The notes under the pieces were generated by a model that was not told the DNA's origin, did no database searches, and was given only the letters and a program-made list of their open reading frames with translations. The position numbers and the translations under genes are program-made. Positions 18,099 through 26,321 of a stretch of 64,000 bases of DNA are shown piece by piece; the first letter of the stretch is position 1; each line of letters starts with the position of its first letter. This DNA is from Candidatus Viadribacter manganicus (GTDB taxonomy: Bacteria; Pseudomonadota; Alphaproteobacteria; Caulobacterales; Aquidulcibacteraceae): contig NZ_CP013244.1 of NCBI RefSeq assembly GCF_001679665.1, positions 1,364,001 through 1,428,000 of the forward strand, read 5' to 3'.

Positions 18099-19294
18099 GC
18101 GAGCGCACATTTTCAGTGCGCGTCAGAAGCGCCGGCGGCCAAGCTGAAATTCAGAGCCTACGCGCCCAAAGCCGCGATGAGGCGCTGCGTTTGGCCTTCG
18201 CCCGCGGCGTTCACGTGCTGGAACTCAAAGAAGAGAGCGCCGCTAAACCAGCCAACGCCAAAATCAAACCCGATGAGGCGATATTATTGTTGCGCCAATT
18301 GGCGGTGATGCTGGGCGCAGGCGTTCAATTGTTGGACGCGATCGAAACCCTGGCCGAAGCGCTGAGCCCCAGCGCGGCGGCGGCGGCGTTGAACAAGCTT
18401 AGCGAAGCCTTGCGCCGCGGCGAACGTTTGGGCGATGCGCTGGAAAACAATCTGCCGATTTATCCAGCTTATGTTTATGGCCTGGTGCGCGCCGGCGAAG
18501 CCACCAGCGCCCTCGCCAAAGTGCTGGAAGAAGCCGCCAATCAATTGGCCTTTGAACGACGCGTCGAGCGCGACATCATCAATGCGCTAAGCTATCCAGG
18601 CTTTTTGATGCTGAGCGGCGCGGCAAGCGTTGCCTTCTTGCTTTATTTCGTCGCCCCCCGCTTTGCCTCGATGCTTGCCGCAACGCGCGCTGCGCCCCCG
18701 CCGATGGCGCGCTTTGTCCTCGACGCCGGCACGGCCTTTCACGCGCACGCGCCCTTTATTGTCCTCTGCGCTTTAGCGCTTGGCGCAAGCGCTATGATGT
18801 TTGCACGCACAGCGCTCGCAAAAACCTGGTTGGCGCGGCTTTTGGAAGCGACGCCCGGGATCAACAGCCTCATCGCAGCGCGGCGACGCACCATCTGGTC
18901 ACGTATTGGCGCGCTAAGCTTGGGCGCCGGCATTCCAATACTCGACGCCATCTCTTTGGCCGCCGGCGCGCTCAAAGACGGCCAGCTCAAAACCAAACTT
19001 TTGGCCGTCATTCCCGCCCTCCGCGCCGGACGCCCGATCGATGCGGCCTTTCGCGAAACCGGCGCTGTCTCGCAAATCGATGCAAGCTTGCTGCGCGCCG
19101 GGCAACGTTCCGGCGCGCTTGCCAAAATGCTGCACGTCATCGCCGACCGACACGAAGAAGATCTCCGCGACATCATCAAACGGCTGACCTTAATCCTTGA
19201 GCCGGCCTCGATTGCGTTTGTGGCGCTGATGGTGGGCGCGATTGTGCTCTCCATGGCCTCGGCCTTGGTCGGGGTTTACGAGACGATCGGATAG
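18095..19294 (+). CDS. gspF: T2SS inner-membrane platform protein GspF
   Basis: The 399-aa protein has the duplicated T2SSF domain. Both halves carry the pattern LLRQLAVMLGAGVQLLDAIETL and IGALSLGAGIPILDAISLAAG. Three hydrophobic segments lie near residues 165-190, 210-235 and 370-395. GspF is the polytopic core of the assembly platform. It is coupled to gspE and followed 3 nt later by the prepilin peptidase. Confidence 0.95.
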   Translation: MSERTFSVRVRSAGGQAEIQSLRAQSRDEALRLAFARGVHVLELKEESAAKPANAKIKPDEAILLLRQLAVMLGAGVQLLDAIETLAEALSPSAAAAALNKLSEALRRGERLGDALENNLPIYPAYVYGLVRAGEATSALAKVLEEAANQLAFERRVERDIINALSYPGFLMLSGAASVAFLLYFVAPRFASMLAATRAAPPPMARFVLDAGTAFHAHAPFIVLCALALGASAMMFARTALAKTWLARLLEATPGINSLIAARRRTIWSRIGALSLGAGIPILDAISLAAGALKDGQLKTKLLAVIPALRAGRPIDAAFRETGAVSQIDASLLRAGQRSGALAKMLHVIADRHEEDLRDIIKRLTLILEPASIAFVALMVGAIVLSMASALVGVYETIG

Positions 19295-19297
19295 AAG

Positions 19298-19879
19298 ATG
19301 GTGATCGAGCCGCTTCAGCTATCGCTTCTCATCGTCGCAAGCGCGCTCTGCGCGCGCGCCGCCAAACGCGATCTTGTCATCCCGCTCTGGGCGAGCCTCT
19401 TGGCTTGCGGGCTTTTGGTGTTCGCCGGCGCTCTGATGGGCGCGCTTTATGCGGCGCTTGGGCTTTTGGTGGTGATCTGCAGCTTCATCATCGAAACCGA
19501 TCGGCGCTTTCAACTTATCCCTGACGAGTTTGTCTTGGGTCTCATCGCCATCGCCTTGACCTTCGCCTTGGCCGGCGCCGATGAGGCGCTCTGGGGCGCA
19601 GGTCTTATCGGCTTTGTGTTTTTCGCCGTGCGCCAGACTTTGTCATCCTTGCGCGGTCAAGAAGTGATGGGCTGGGGCGATGTCAAATTCGCGGTCGCGA
19701 TTGGCGCGCTGCTTGGTCCTATGCACGGCTTTTACGCAGTCGCCATGGCCGGCGCCGCCACCAGCGTCTTTTTAGTGGTCCGCGCCCGCACCGGCGCTTT
19801 GCAGGCAGGCGCCCCCTTCGGCATTGGATTGGCGAGCGCCACCATCATCGTCGCCATAGCCAAAGCGATCGCGCTATGA
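19298..19879 (+). CDS. gspO: prepilin peptidase GspO, peptidase domain only
   Basis: The 193-aa membrane protein carries only the A24 aspartic peptidase domain. The two catalytic Asp motifs are ETDRRFQLIPDE (about 67-77) and GWGDVKF (about 127). The N-terminal methyltransferase domain and CxxC motif of full-length GspO/PilD are missing, as in TadV/CpaA-type enzymes. It would cleave the leaders of GspG, I, J and K, but would not N-methylate them. It overlaps gspI by 4 nt. Confidence 0.9.
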   Translation: MVIEPLQLSLLIVASALCARAAKRDLVIPLWASLLACGLLVFAGALMGALYAALGLLVVICSFIIETDRRFQLIPDEFVLGLIAIALTFALAGADEALWGAGLIGFVFFAVRQTLSSLRGQEVMGWGDVKFAVAIGALLGPMHGFYAVAMAGAATSVFLVVRARTGALQAGAPFGIGLASATIIVAIAKAIAL

Positions 19880-20298
19880 CCACAAACCCCTCACGCGGCT
19901 TTAGCACGCTTGAAGTCATCGCCGCCGTTGCGATCATCGCGGTTGCACTCGTGCCGATCGCGGCGCTGCAAATTCAACTCTCGCAAAGCCAGGCAAGATT
20001 GGCCGCGCGCACTGAAGAGGCGAACAGAATTGAGAACGCCATCGCCATCATGCGGGAAGTCAATCCGCTTTTGACTCCCAATGGCGCCCAGGCCATCGAC
20101 GAAAACGCCGTACTGCGCTGGACCAGCACGCCGCTTTCAGCGCCAACGCCCAGCACCAATCCAATCGGCTTTGAAGTTCAATTGTTTAGATTAAATGGCG
20201 CTGTTGAAACCGCTGGCGCAAGCGAGGATGCGGTTGAAATCGACGTCATCGGCTTTCGCCGTCTCGCCAACGCAAATTCCGCCCCCAATCGGGAATAA
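19876..20298 (+). CDS. gspI: T2SS minor pseudopilin GspI-like
   Basis: The 140-aa pseudopilin has the leader TTNPSRG-FSTLEVIAAVAIIAVALVPIAALQ, with Glu at +5 after the Gly cleavage site. The size and hydrophilic C-domain fit GspI. It closes the rightward arm (E-F-O-I). No separate gspH is found in either arm; this protein could also be read as GspH, but GspI is needed for the I-J-K tip. Confidence 0.8.
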   Translation: MTTNPSRGFSTLEVIAAVAIIAVALVPIAALQIQLSQSQARLAARTEEANRIENAIAIMREVNPLLTPNGAQAIDENAVLRWTSTPLSAPTPSTNPIGFEVQLFRLNGAVETAGASEDAVEIDVIGFRRLANANSAPNRE

Positions 20299-20382
20299 AC
20301 CCCGCGCCCGCGCGTAGTCTCACATTGGCCTCACGATATGGGGGCCACAAGGCCAGACCCCTAAGGCGCAAGAGACGGGTTT

Positions 20383-20571
20383 ATGCACAATATCGCCAAG
20401 CAACGCGCCTCGCGGTCAGCCTTTATTGTCGTCTCCAACCCAAGCGGCGCCGGCGCGCGCGCCAAAGCCAACCCCAAATTCACCGGGCTTTTTTTGCTGG
20501 GCGCGGTTTTGGCTTCACTGACGCTCTGGGCGATGCTCTTTGCGCTCGGGTTTGCGCTCTTTAGCCACTAA
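20383..20571 (+). CDS. small single-pass membrane protein, unknown
   Basis: This is a 62-aa frame with a basic N-terminus and one clear membrane helix (GLFLLGAVLASLTLWAMLFALGFALF). It follows gspI in the same direction and its stop overlaps the convergent SCO gene by 3 nt. The ribosome binding site is weak (AGAGACGG). No family is recognised. A second frame at 20325-20564 covers the same DNA and looks less natural. Confidence 0.4.
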   Translation: MHNIAKQRASRSAFIVVSNPSGAGARAKANPKFTGLFLLGAVLASLTLWAMLFALGFALFSH

Positions 20572-21140
20572 GCGCCGATCACCGACCCCAGGCGCTCATC
20601 GATCAGCGTTTGGGTTGAGCCATAGGCGATAACATCACGCACAATAGCGCCGCGATCGAGCAAGAATACTGTCGCGGTGTGATCCATAGTGTAATCGCCC
20701 GAGGCGAGCGGCGTTCTGGTTGCGGTAATGTCAAAGGCGGCGCGCAAGCGGCCCAACGCCGCCTCAGATCCGGTAAAGCCGGTGACATTGGGACCGAAGC
20801 CCGAAAAGTAACTGGCCATCCGTTCGGGCGTATCGCGCTCAGGATCGACGGTGACAAAATCGATCCGCAGCGCCGCCCCAGGCGGCCCTAACCGTTCGGC
20901 GCTTGCGGTCAATTCATAGATCGTAACCGGGCAAATTTCCGGACAATGGGTAAAGCCGAAAAACAACGCCCGCGGGCGCCCGCGCAAACTGCGCCAAGCA
21001 AGGTCTTCGCCGCCTGAACTGGTGAGCAGCACATCATCTATGCCGCGCCCAAGCGCGCTCAATTCTGATGTCTGCCCCCCGCATGCGCCAAGCCCCAGCC
21101 CAGCCAGACATGCGCCCAACATCTTACGCCGATCGATCAT
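20568..21140 (-). CDS. SCO1/SenC-family copper-thiol protein
   Basis: From the ATG at 21140, 190 residues begin MIDRRKMLGACLAGLGLGAC, a signal with possible Tat and lipoprotein character. A thioredoxin-fold SCO domain follows with copper ligands CPEIC (C66, C70) and the His in MDHTATVF (H154). The strand FVTVDPERDTPERM is typical. SCO proteins deliver copper or reduce thiols for CuA oxidases and other cuproenzymes. The start overlaps the tolC-like stop by one base (TGATG), so it is translationally coupled to a Type I secretion operon, an unusual partner. Confidence 0.9.
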   Translation of the reverse strand: MIDRRKMLGACLAGLGLGACGGQTSELSALGRGIDDVLLTSSGGEDLAWRSLRGRPRALFFGFTHCPEICPVTIYELTASAERLGPPGAALRIDFVTVDPERDTPERMASYFSGFGPNVTGFTGSEAALGRLRAAFDITATRTPLASGDYTMDHTATVFLLDRGAIVRDVIAYGSTQTLIDERLGSVIGA

Positions 21141-22525
21141 CACCAAAGCTCGTCATTGTCCACGATCACCGGGCGCGGCGCCCGTTCACGGCGCGGATGG
21201 GCCTGGGCTTCCACGCCCAGCACCGCACCAATAATGCCGATCGAAGCGGCAAGCGCCCGTTCAGCGATGACAAGATCACGTTCCGCTTCACTAACGCCGA
21301 CGCGCGCGGCCAGCCATTCTTGCTCTTGATTGAGCACATCGATCATCGAACGTTGACCAAATTGCTGCTCACGCCGTGTGCCGCGATTGGCAAGCTCTGC
21401 CGCCTCTAAACGCGCCCGCGAGGCTTCAAGCCTGATCTGGGCGGTCTCGCGCGCCGACCAGGCGACATTGAGCTGCTCATGCACGCGCCGTTGAATGTCC
21501 AAAAGCTCATATCGGTTGGCGTCGGCGACATAACGCTCGCGCCGCACCCGGGCGTGATTGGCGCCGCCCGAGAACAGCGGCACCGAAACGCGCACCGAAA
21601 CCGTGCTGTCGAATTGTTGTTCAAAATCGGTGTCGCCGCCAATGGCGTCATAGGTTGAATTGGTTGATTCCAAAAACAGGCGCAGCCGTCCCGCTGATGC
21701 GGCAAGATCGACATTGGCGTTGGCGCCGGCAAGCTCGGCCGCCGCCGCCACTATTCTTGGATGCTCATCGCGCGCCATCGCCCAAGCATCGTCAAGATTG
21801 GTCGGCAGACCGACAAGCGCCGGCGGCGCGCCAAGCTCGCCCGGCGTATGGCCGACAATACGTGTATAAAGCTCGCTTGCTTCGACAACCCGCGCCCGCG
21901 CCCGCGCAAGATCGGCCCGCGCCTCGGCCACCCGCGCCTCAGCTTGGGCGACATCAGTGCGGGTTAAAAACCCTTCGCGTTGATTGGCCCGTGCAAAGCG
22001 CACTTGTTCTTCAAGATTGGCCAACGATTCTTGCTGGGCGATCACAGCCTGACGGGCAAAAATCGTCTCCGCATAAGCTTGGGTAAAATCCAAAGCCAGA
22101 CGCTGGACCGCATCTTGATAGAGCGCCACTGACGCGGCGATCTCCGCGCGCGCACGCCGGGTTGAGGCCATCACCCGCCCTGAGCCAAACAACAAGGTCG
22201 AGGCCCGGACTGAGGCGATCCAATATTCAGGTTGCTCGCGAATGGTAAAAGCCGGCAGGTTCTCGCGCTCGGACCCATCCTGCTCGATCGCTTGAGCTTC
22301 GCCCGTCACTTGCGGCAAGAGTTCAGACCAAGCTTCCGGCAAAGATTGGCGCACCGCCCGCACCCGCGCCCGCTCGCCCGCCAGCGCCGGATTGGTCGAC
22401 ATCGCGATCGCCGCTTCCGATTGAAAGCTTGGCCCTTCGGACATAGCCCGCGTTTGGGCCCAGCTCGGCGCCGCTAAAGCCCCCGTCAGCGCAACCGCCA
22501 ATATCAATTGCTTCGACAAATTCAT
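21140..22525 (-). CDS. TolC-family outer-membrane channel of the T1SS
   Basis: The ATG at 22525 gives 461 residues with a Sec signal (LILAVALTGALAAPSWAQ). Two TolC-type repeats with long coiled helices follow (SLANLEEQVRFARANQREGFLTRTDVAQAEARVAEA; RLEASRARLEAAELANRGTRREQQFGQRSMIDVLNQEQEW). It forms the outer-membrane exit duct for the ABC/HlyD pair encoded just upstream, and lies 5 nt after the HlyD stop. Confidence 0.9.
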   Translation of the reverse strand: MNLSKQLILAVALTGALAAPSWAQTRAMSEGPSFQSEAAIAMSTNPALAGERARVRAVRQSLPEAWSELLPQVTGEAQAIEQDGSERENLPAFTIREQPEYWIASVRASTLLFGSGRVMASTRRARAEIAASVALYQDAVQRLALDFTQAYAETIFARQAVIAQQESLANLEEQVRFARANQREGFLTRTDVAQAEARVAEARADLARARARVVEASELYTRIVGHTPGELGAPPALVGLPTNLDDAWAMARDEHPRIVAAAAELAGANANVDLAASAGRLRLFLESTNSTYDAIGGDTDFEQQFDSTVSVRVSVPLFSGGANHARVRRERYVADANRYELLDIQRRVHEQLNVAWSARETAQIRLEASRARLEAAELANRGTRREQQFGQRSMIDVLNQEQEWLAARVGVSEAERDLVIAERALAASIGIIGAVLGVEAQAHPRRERAPRPVIVDNDELW

Positions 22526-22530
22526 CGCTT

Positions 22531-23880
22531 TCAGTTCTCTCTGAACGAGCGCCAAACCGCCTGCTCCAAAGGCTCAAGCAGATATTGCAGCGCCGTGCGC
22601 TTGCGCATCGGGATCACAACTTCAACCGGCAGGCCCGGCGACAAACGTAGATCACGTCCACCCATCGCCGCGCTGATCCGCGCAAGCTCTGCCCCTTGCA
22701 CGCGCACTTCGGTTTCAAAATAGCGCGCGCCGCTGCGCGCATCTTCAAACCGGTCGGCCGACACCCGCGTCACCGCACCGTGCACATAGGGCATTTGGCG
22801 CCCCTCAAACGCCGCCAGGCGCACGTTCACCGGCTGACCGGTGACGACATTGTCTGCATCCATCGGCCGGATCCGCACGCGCATGATCATGTCCTGCTCG
22901 TCCGGCACGATTTCCAAAATATGCTCGCCCGGCCCCACAACCGCGCCTTCATTGAAGAACGCAAGACCAACCACCGCCCCGGCCGCCGGCGCGCGCACAC
23001 GCGAGGCTTCCAATTGGGTTTTTACCGCTTCAAGGCGCGGAATAAGTTCAGCCAATTGGGTTTCGGCAAGACGCAATTCTTGCGCAATGAGCTGGGCCCG
23101 GTCTTCGCGGATCGACAAGGACTGCATCCGCGCTTCACCAACGCCGCCGCGCGATTGTTCAATCAACGCACTCAGTTCGGCGCGCCGGCCGACCAATTCA
23201 GCTTGTGCACGCTCCACTGAGCGCACCCGGGTTTCGGCGGCAAAGCCTTCAGCCGCCAACGTGCGCAAACCTTCAAGCTCTTCGCTGATCAAGGCGTTTT
23301 GCCGATCGATGGCCGCGATCTGATCTTGATAGCCGCTCATGCGCGCGTTCAATTGAGATTGGCGCTCACCTTGAATGCCGGTCTGAGCAAACACTGCCTG
23401 GCGACGGGCGCGCAATTCGGTTTGCTGGCGCGCCAACACCGCATCAGCGATCAATGTGTATTCATCCGATAATGCGGCCCAGCTCTGGGGCCGTTCGACC
23501 TGGTTGCGATGCGCCGCTTCTGCCAATAGCCGCGCGCGTGAAGCTTCCAATTCGATCTTTTGACCGGTGAGCGCGCGCTCTTGAGCTTGAAGTTCAACCG
23601 CCGCCAATTCGACCAGAATCTGGCCTTCGACCACGTGATCGCCTTCACGCACGGCAACGCGCGAAATCACCCCGCCTTCACGGTGTTGGACCACTTGGCG
23701 ATTGCCCGAGACGATGACTTCGCCGGCAGCGACCACCCCTGCATCGAGCGGCGCAAACGCCGCCCACATCCCGAACACGCCGAAAAATATGAAAATGGCG
23801 ACAAGACCAATACGGCCCTCGCGCCAAGGATTGTCATTGATCACCGGTTCAAAATCGGTCGGCGGCGGCGTCATCTTCAT
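22531..23880 (-). CDS. T1SS membrane fusion protein (HlyD/PrtE family)
   Basis: The 449-aa protein has one N-terminal membrane helix (about 27-47). A biotinyl-lipoyl half (GVVAAGEVIVSGNRQVVQHREGGVISRV) is followed by a long coiled-coil (about 95-290). The second lipoyl half (VRAPAAGAVVGLAFFNEGAVVGPGEHILEIVPDEQ) and a C-terminal beta domain ending in GLPVEVVIPMRKRTALQYLLEPL match the PrtE/AprE type. It bridges the ABC transporter and the TolC channel. The start overlaps the ABC gene by 4 nt (ATGA). Confidence 0.94.
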   Translation of the reverse strand: MKMTPPPTDFEPVINDNPWREGRIGLVAIFIFFGVFGMWAAFAPLDAGVVAAGEVIVSGNRQVVQHREGGVISRVAVREGDHVVEGQILVELAAVELQAQERALTGQKIELEASRARLLAEAAHRNQVERPQSWAALSDEYTLIADAVLARQQTELRARRQAVFAQTGIQGERQSQLNARMSGYQDQIAAIDRQNALISEELEGLRTLAAEGFAAETRVRSVERAQAELVGRRAELSALIEQSRGGVGEARMQSLSIREDRAQLIAQELRLAETQLAELIPRLEAVKTQLEASRVRAPAAGAVVGLAFFNEGAVVGPGEHILEIVPDEQDMIMRVRIRPMDADNVVTGQPVNVRLAAFEGRQMPYVHGAVTRVSADRFEDARSGARYFETEVRVQGAELARISAAMGGRDLRLSPGLPVEVVIPMRKRTALQYLLEPLEQAVWRSFREN

Positions 23881-25796
23881 CGCTCTGCCCCCACAGGCGC
23901 TGCAGCGCCCGCGGCGGCTTGCAATTTCGCAAGCACCGCTTGACGCGGACCAAATTCAACAATGCGGCCCTCACGCATCAACATCAGCTTGTCGACGACA
24001 TTGATGACGCCGGCGCGGTGGGCCATGACGACAACGACCCCGCCGCGGGCGCGCACCGCCTGGATGGCGCCGGTGAGCGCAGCTTCCCCTTCAGCATCCA
24101 AATGCGAGTTCGGCTCGTCCAAGACCACCAAACGCGGATCATTATAAAGCGCCCGCGCCAACGCGACGCGCTGGGCCTGGCCGGGTGATAAACCTGCGCC
24201 AAGGGTCCCCAATTCGGTTTCATAGCCTCGAGGCAGGCGCAAAATCAGTTCATGCGCACCCGCTTGCATCGCCGCGGCGACGACCTTTTCGCCGATCGCG
24301 TTGGCGCCGCCATCCTTGGACGCAAAGGCTGCGATATTATCGGCGACCGTGCCATCGAAGAGTTCAATGCGCTGAGGCAAGTAACCAATGTGAGAGGCCA
24401 GTGCTTCCTCATCCCAATCACTATAGCGGGCATTGTCGAGCCGGACTGCGCCCATGCGCGGAATGCATGCCCCAGCCAGCACCCGCGCCAATGTGGTTTT
24501 GCCGGCGCCGCTTGGGCCGATGACGCCCAAGATCTCGCCCGGCTCAAGTTGAAAACTAACCGCCTGCAACGCCATCGTGCGCCCGTCGGGAGCCGTGGCG
24601 CTCACTTGCTCGAGCGAAAGCTTGCCTTGCGGCGCCGGCAAGGGCGTGCGCTGGAGTTGCGGGGGCGCACCAGAGAATAGTTTTTTCAAGGCCTCATAAG
24701 AGGCATACGCCAATCCAATTTGGCGCCAGCCGCCGACGATCTGCTCAACCGGCGCAAAAGCCCGCGCTGTCAAAATCGTCGCCGCAATAATAGCGCCCGG
24801 GGAGATTTGCCGCTCAACCGCCAGATAAGCGCCAAGCCCCAAGGCCGCCGATTGCAGCAACATGCGCATAGCTTTCGTCGCCGCCGCATATCCAGCGCCA
24901 GTGATCGCAAGTCCGGTCTGCGCGCCGACAAATTCGGCCCGCGCCGCGGCGCGCCGCTGGCGAAAACGCCGATTGGCGCCCAAAGCATGAATGGTCTCAG
25001 AGGCGCTAAGATCAGCTTCACTGGCGCTATAAAACCGCGTCGCAAGCGCTGAAAGCCCAGCTATGTCATCGCGCGTGCGCCGCTCGTTGGCGAGCGCCAA
25101 CAAAAAGATCAGCGCCGCGCCCGCCAGCGCCAGCACCCCGATCCAAAAATGAATGACAAAGCAGATGAAAACAAAAAGCGGCGTCCACGGCAGATCCAAA
25201 AGCCCGATCGCTGCAGGACTGGTGATGCCGGCGCGCAAATTATCAAGATCGCGGGCGCTGGCCTCAGGCTGAGCCCCGGCGCGGCGCGCCCGCATGCCAG
25301 CTTCAATCACCGCATCGGCGGCCAAACGCTCAACGCGGACCGCCGCACGCGCCAATAAGCGCCCGCGCACGCCGTCAAGCAGAGCCATGATCGAAAACGC
25401 GCCGACCAGAATGACGCTCAATAAGACAAGCGTCAGCACCCCGCCGGTCGGGATGACCCGGTCATAGACCTGCAGCATGTAAAGCGAGGGCGCGAGGTAT
25501 AAGATGTTGATCGCGGCGCTAAAGATGAAAATCAGCACCACATGGGTGCGCATATTCATCAAAGCGGCATTGAGCATCTGGCCCGAAGTCCAAGCCGGAA
25601 CGCTCTGAATCGGGGCGTTGAAAAACCTATCGATCGCGCCGCGGACGCGCGCCCAAAGCGCAAGCGGCGGGGCCGATATTTTCGCCCAAAGCGAGCCTGG
25701 CGCAGAGGCGCCGAGCTTTGCTGTAAGACCCGATACATTTGGTAGTTTAAAACGCAATCCCGCCACGGACCGACCCATCTTTGCGACGCGTCCCAA
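23877..25796 (-). CDS. T1SS ABC transporter (PrtD/AprD family)
   Basis: This is a 639-aa fused permease-ATPase. The membrane domain contains MLNAALMNMRTHVVLIFIFSAAINILYLAPSLYMLQVYDRVIPTGG-like text typical of PrtD; no C39 peptidase domain is present. Walker A is GPSGAGKTT (about 425-433), the signature LSPGQAQRVALARAL, Walker B LVVLDEPNSHLD, and the switch His is in MAHRAG. It powers one-step export of C-terminal-signal RTX proteins. The likely cargoes are the two RTX proteins at 26322-34583 and 37534-44337. The start may be Met1 or Met7. Confidence 0.95.
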   Translation of the reverse strand: MGRVAKMGRSVAGLRFKLPNVSGLTAKLGASAPGSLWAKISAPPLALWARVRGAIDRFFNAPIQSVPAWTSGQMLNAALMNMRTHVVLIFIFSAAINILYLAPSLYMLQVYDRVIPTGGVLTLVLLSVILVGAFSIMALLDGVRGRLLARAAVRVERLAADAVIEAGMRARRAGAQPEASARDLDNLRAGITSPAAIGLLDLPWTPLFVFICFVIHFWIGVLALAGAALIFLLALANERRTRDDIAGLSALATRFYSASEADLSASETIHALGANRRFRQRRAAARAEFVGAQTGLAITGAGYAAATKAMRMLLQSAALGLGAYLAVERQISPGAIIAATILTARAFAPVEQIVGGWRQIGLAYASYEALKKLFSGAPPQLQRTPLPAPQGKLSLEQVSATAPDGRTMALQAVSFQLEPGEILGVIGPSGAGKTTLARVLAGACIPRMGAVRLDNARYSDWDEEALASHIGYLPQRIELFDGTVADNIAAFASKDGGANAIGEKVVAAAMQAGAHELILRLPRGYETELGTLGAGLSPGQAQRVALARALYNDPRLVVLDEPNSHLDAEGEAALTGAIQAVRARGGVVVVMAHRAGVINVVDKLMLMREGRIVEFGPRQAVLAKLQAAAGAAAPVGAER

Positions 25797-25899
25797 CCTG
25801 TCGCGGCGGGCGCTTCACAGACAGGCCTTTCTCCAACCGGGTTTGAGTTTACCCCCGACGCGCGCGCGGCAGGCCTAAGCTCTTAACAAACATCGTTGA

Positions 25900-26061
25900 T
25901 CAACCGCCAAGCAAGGCGAAAACGCCGGCAAACCAGAGTGCAACATAGCTAAATAGCGCAACTCCAGACCAACGTATTTCGCCGCCAGCATGAGCAAGCT
26001 GCATCGCCCATGCGCTAAGCGCGCCGCGCTCTTGGCGCGCGCTTAGATGATTGCGTTTCAT
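25900..26061 (-). CDS. 53-aa membrane protein at the head of the T1SS operon
   Basis: A short frame from the ATG at 26061 has an excellent ribosome binding site (GAGGGGAGACCCG). It encodes 53 residues: a basic N-terminus (MKRNHLSARQERGALSAW) and one hydrophobic helix (WSGVALFSYVALWFAGVFALLGG). It ends 104 nt before the T1SS ABC start and reads in the same direction. A 22-bp-spaced direct repeat lies about 50 nt upstream. No family is recognised; a T1SS accessory or membrane anchor is possible. Confidence 0.5.
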   Translation of the reverse strand: MKRNHLSARQERGALSAWAMQLAHAGGEIRWSGVALFSYVALWFAGVFALLGG

Positions 26062-26109
26062 CGGGTCTCCCCTCGCCGATTGAACCGGAGACCAGCTTAA
26101 CCAAGACCC

Positions 26110-26143
26110 GATTACGCCAAGGTGACGACCAGATTACGCGAAG
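26110..26143 (-). promoter_or_regulatory. tandem direct repeat upstream of the T1SS operon
   Basis: GATTACGCCAAG (26110-26121) and GATTACGCGAAG (26132-26143) match at 11 of 12 positions and are exactly 22 bp apart, two helical turns. Such tandem sites suit OmpR-type response regulators. They lie 49-82 bp upstream of the 53-aa gene. Confidence 0.45.
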
Positions 26144-26188
26144 ATAACAGCCAGCACTTCAAGCGCGACCGGCGCAATCGACCCGCAA

Positions 26189-26258
26189 CTTTTTGTACAA
26201 GACAAAAAGCTCTTCGACAAAGACGGGCTCGCAGCGCGCTTTATGCGCTGCGAGCCCG
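26189..26258 (-). terminator. strong hairpin after the giant RTX gene
   Basis: A 14-bp perfect stem (CGGGCTCGCAGCGC / GCGCTGCGAGCCCG at 26224-26258, 7-nt loop) lies 64 nt beyond the stop of the RTX gene on its coding strand. It is followed by GTCTTTGTC and a second small dyad, CTTTTTGT/ACAAAAAG (26189-26209). The lack of a clean T-run makes the mode of termination uncertain. Confidence 0.7.
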
Positions 26259-26321
26259 GGTGCATGCGTTGGGTGCTCATGCCAAAGGCCGGCCCGGGCT
26301 TTCGCCCAAGCCGGCTAAGGC

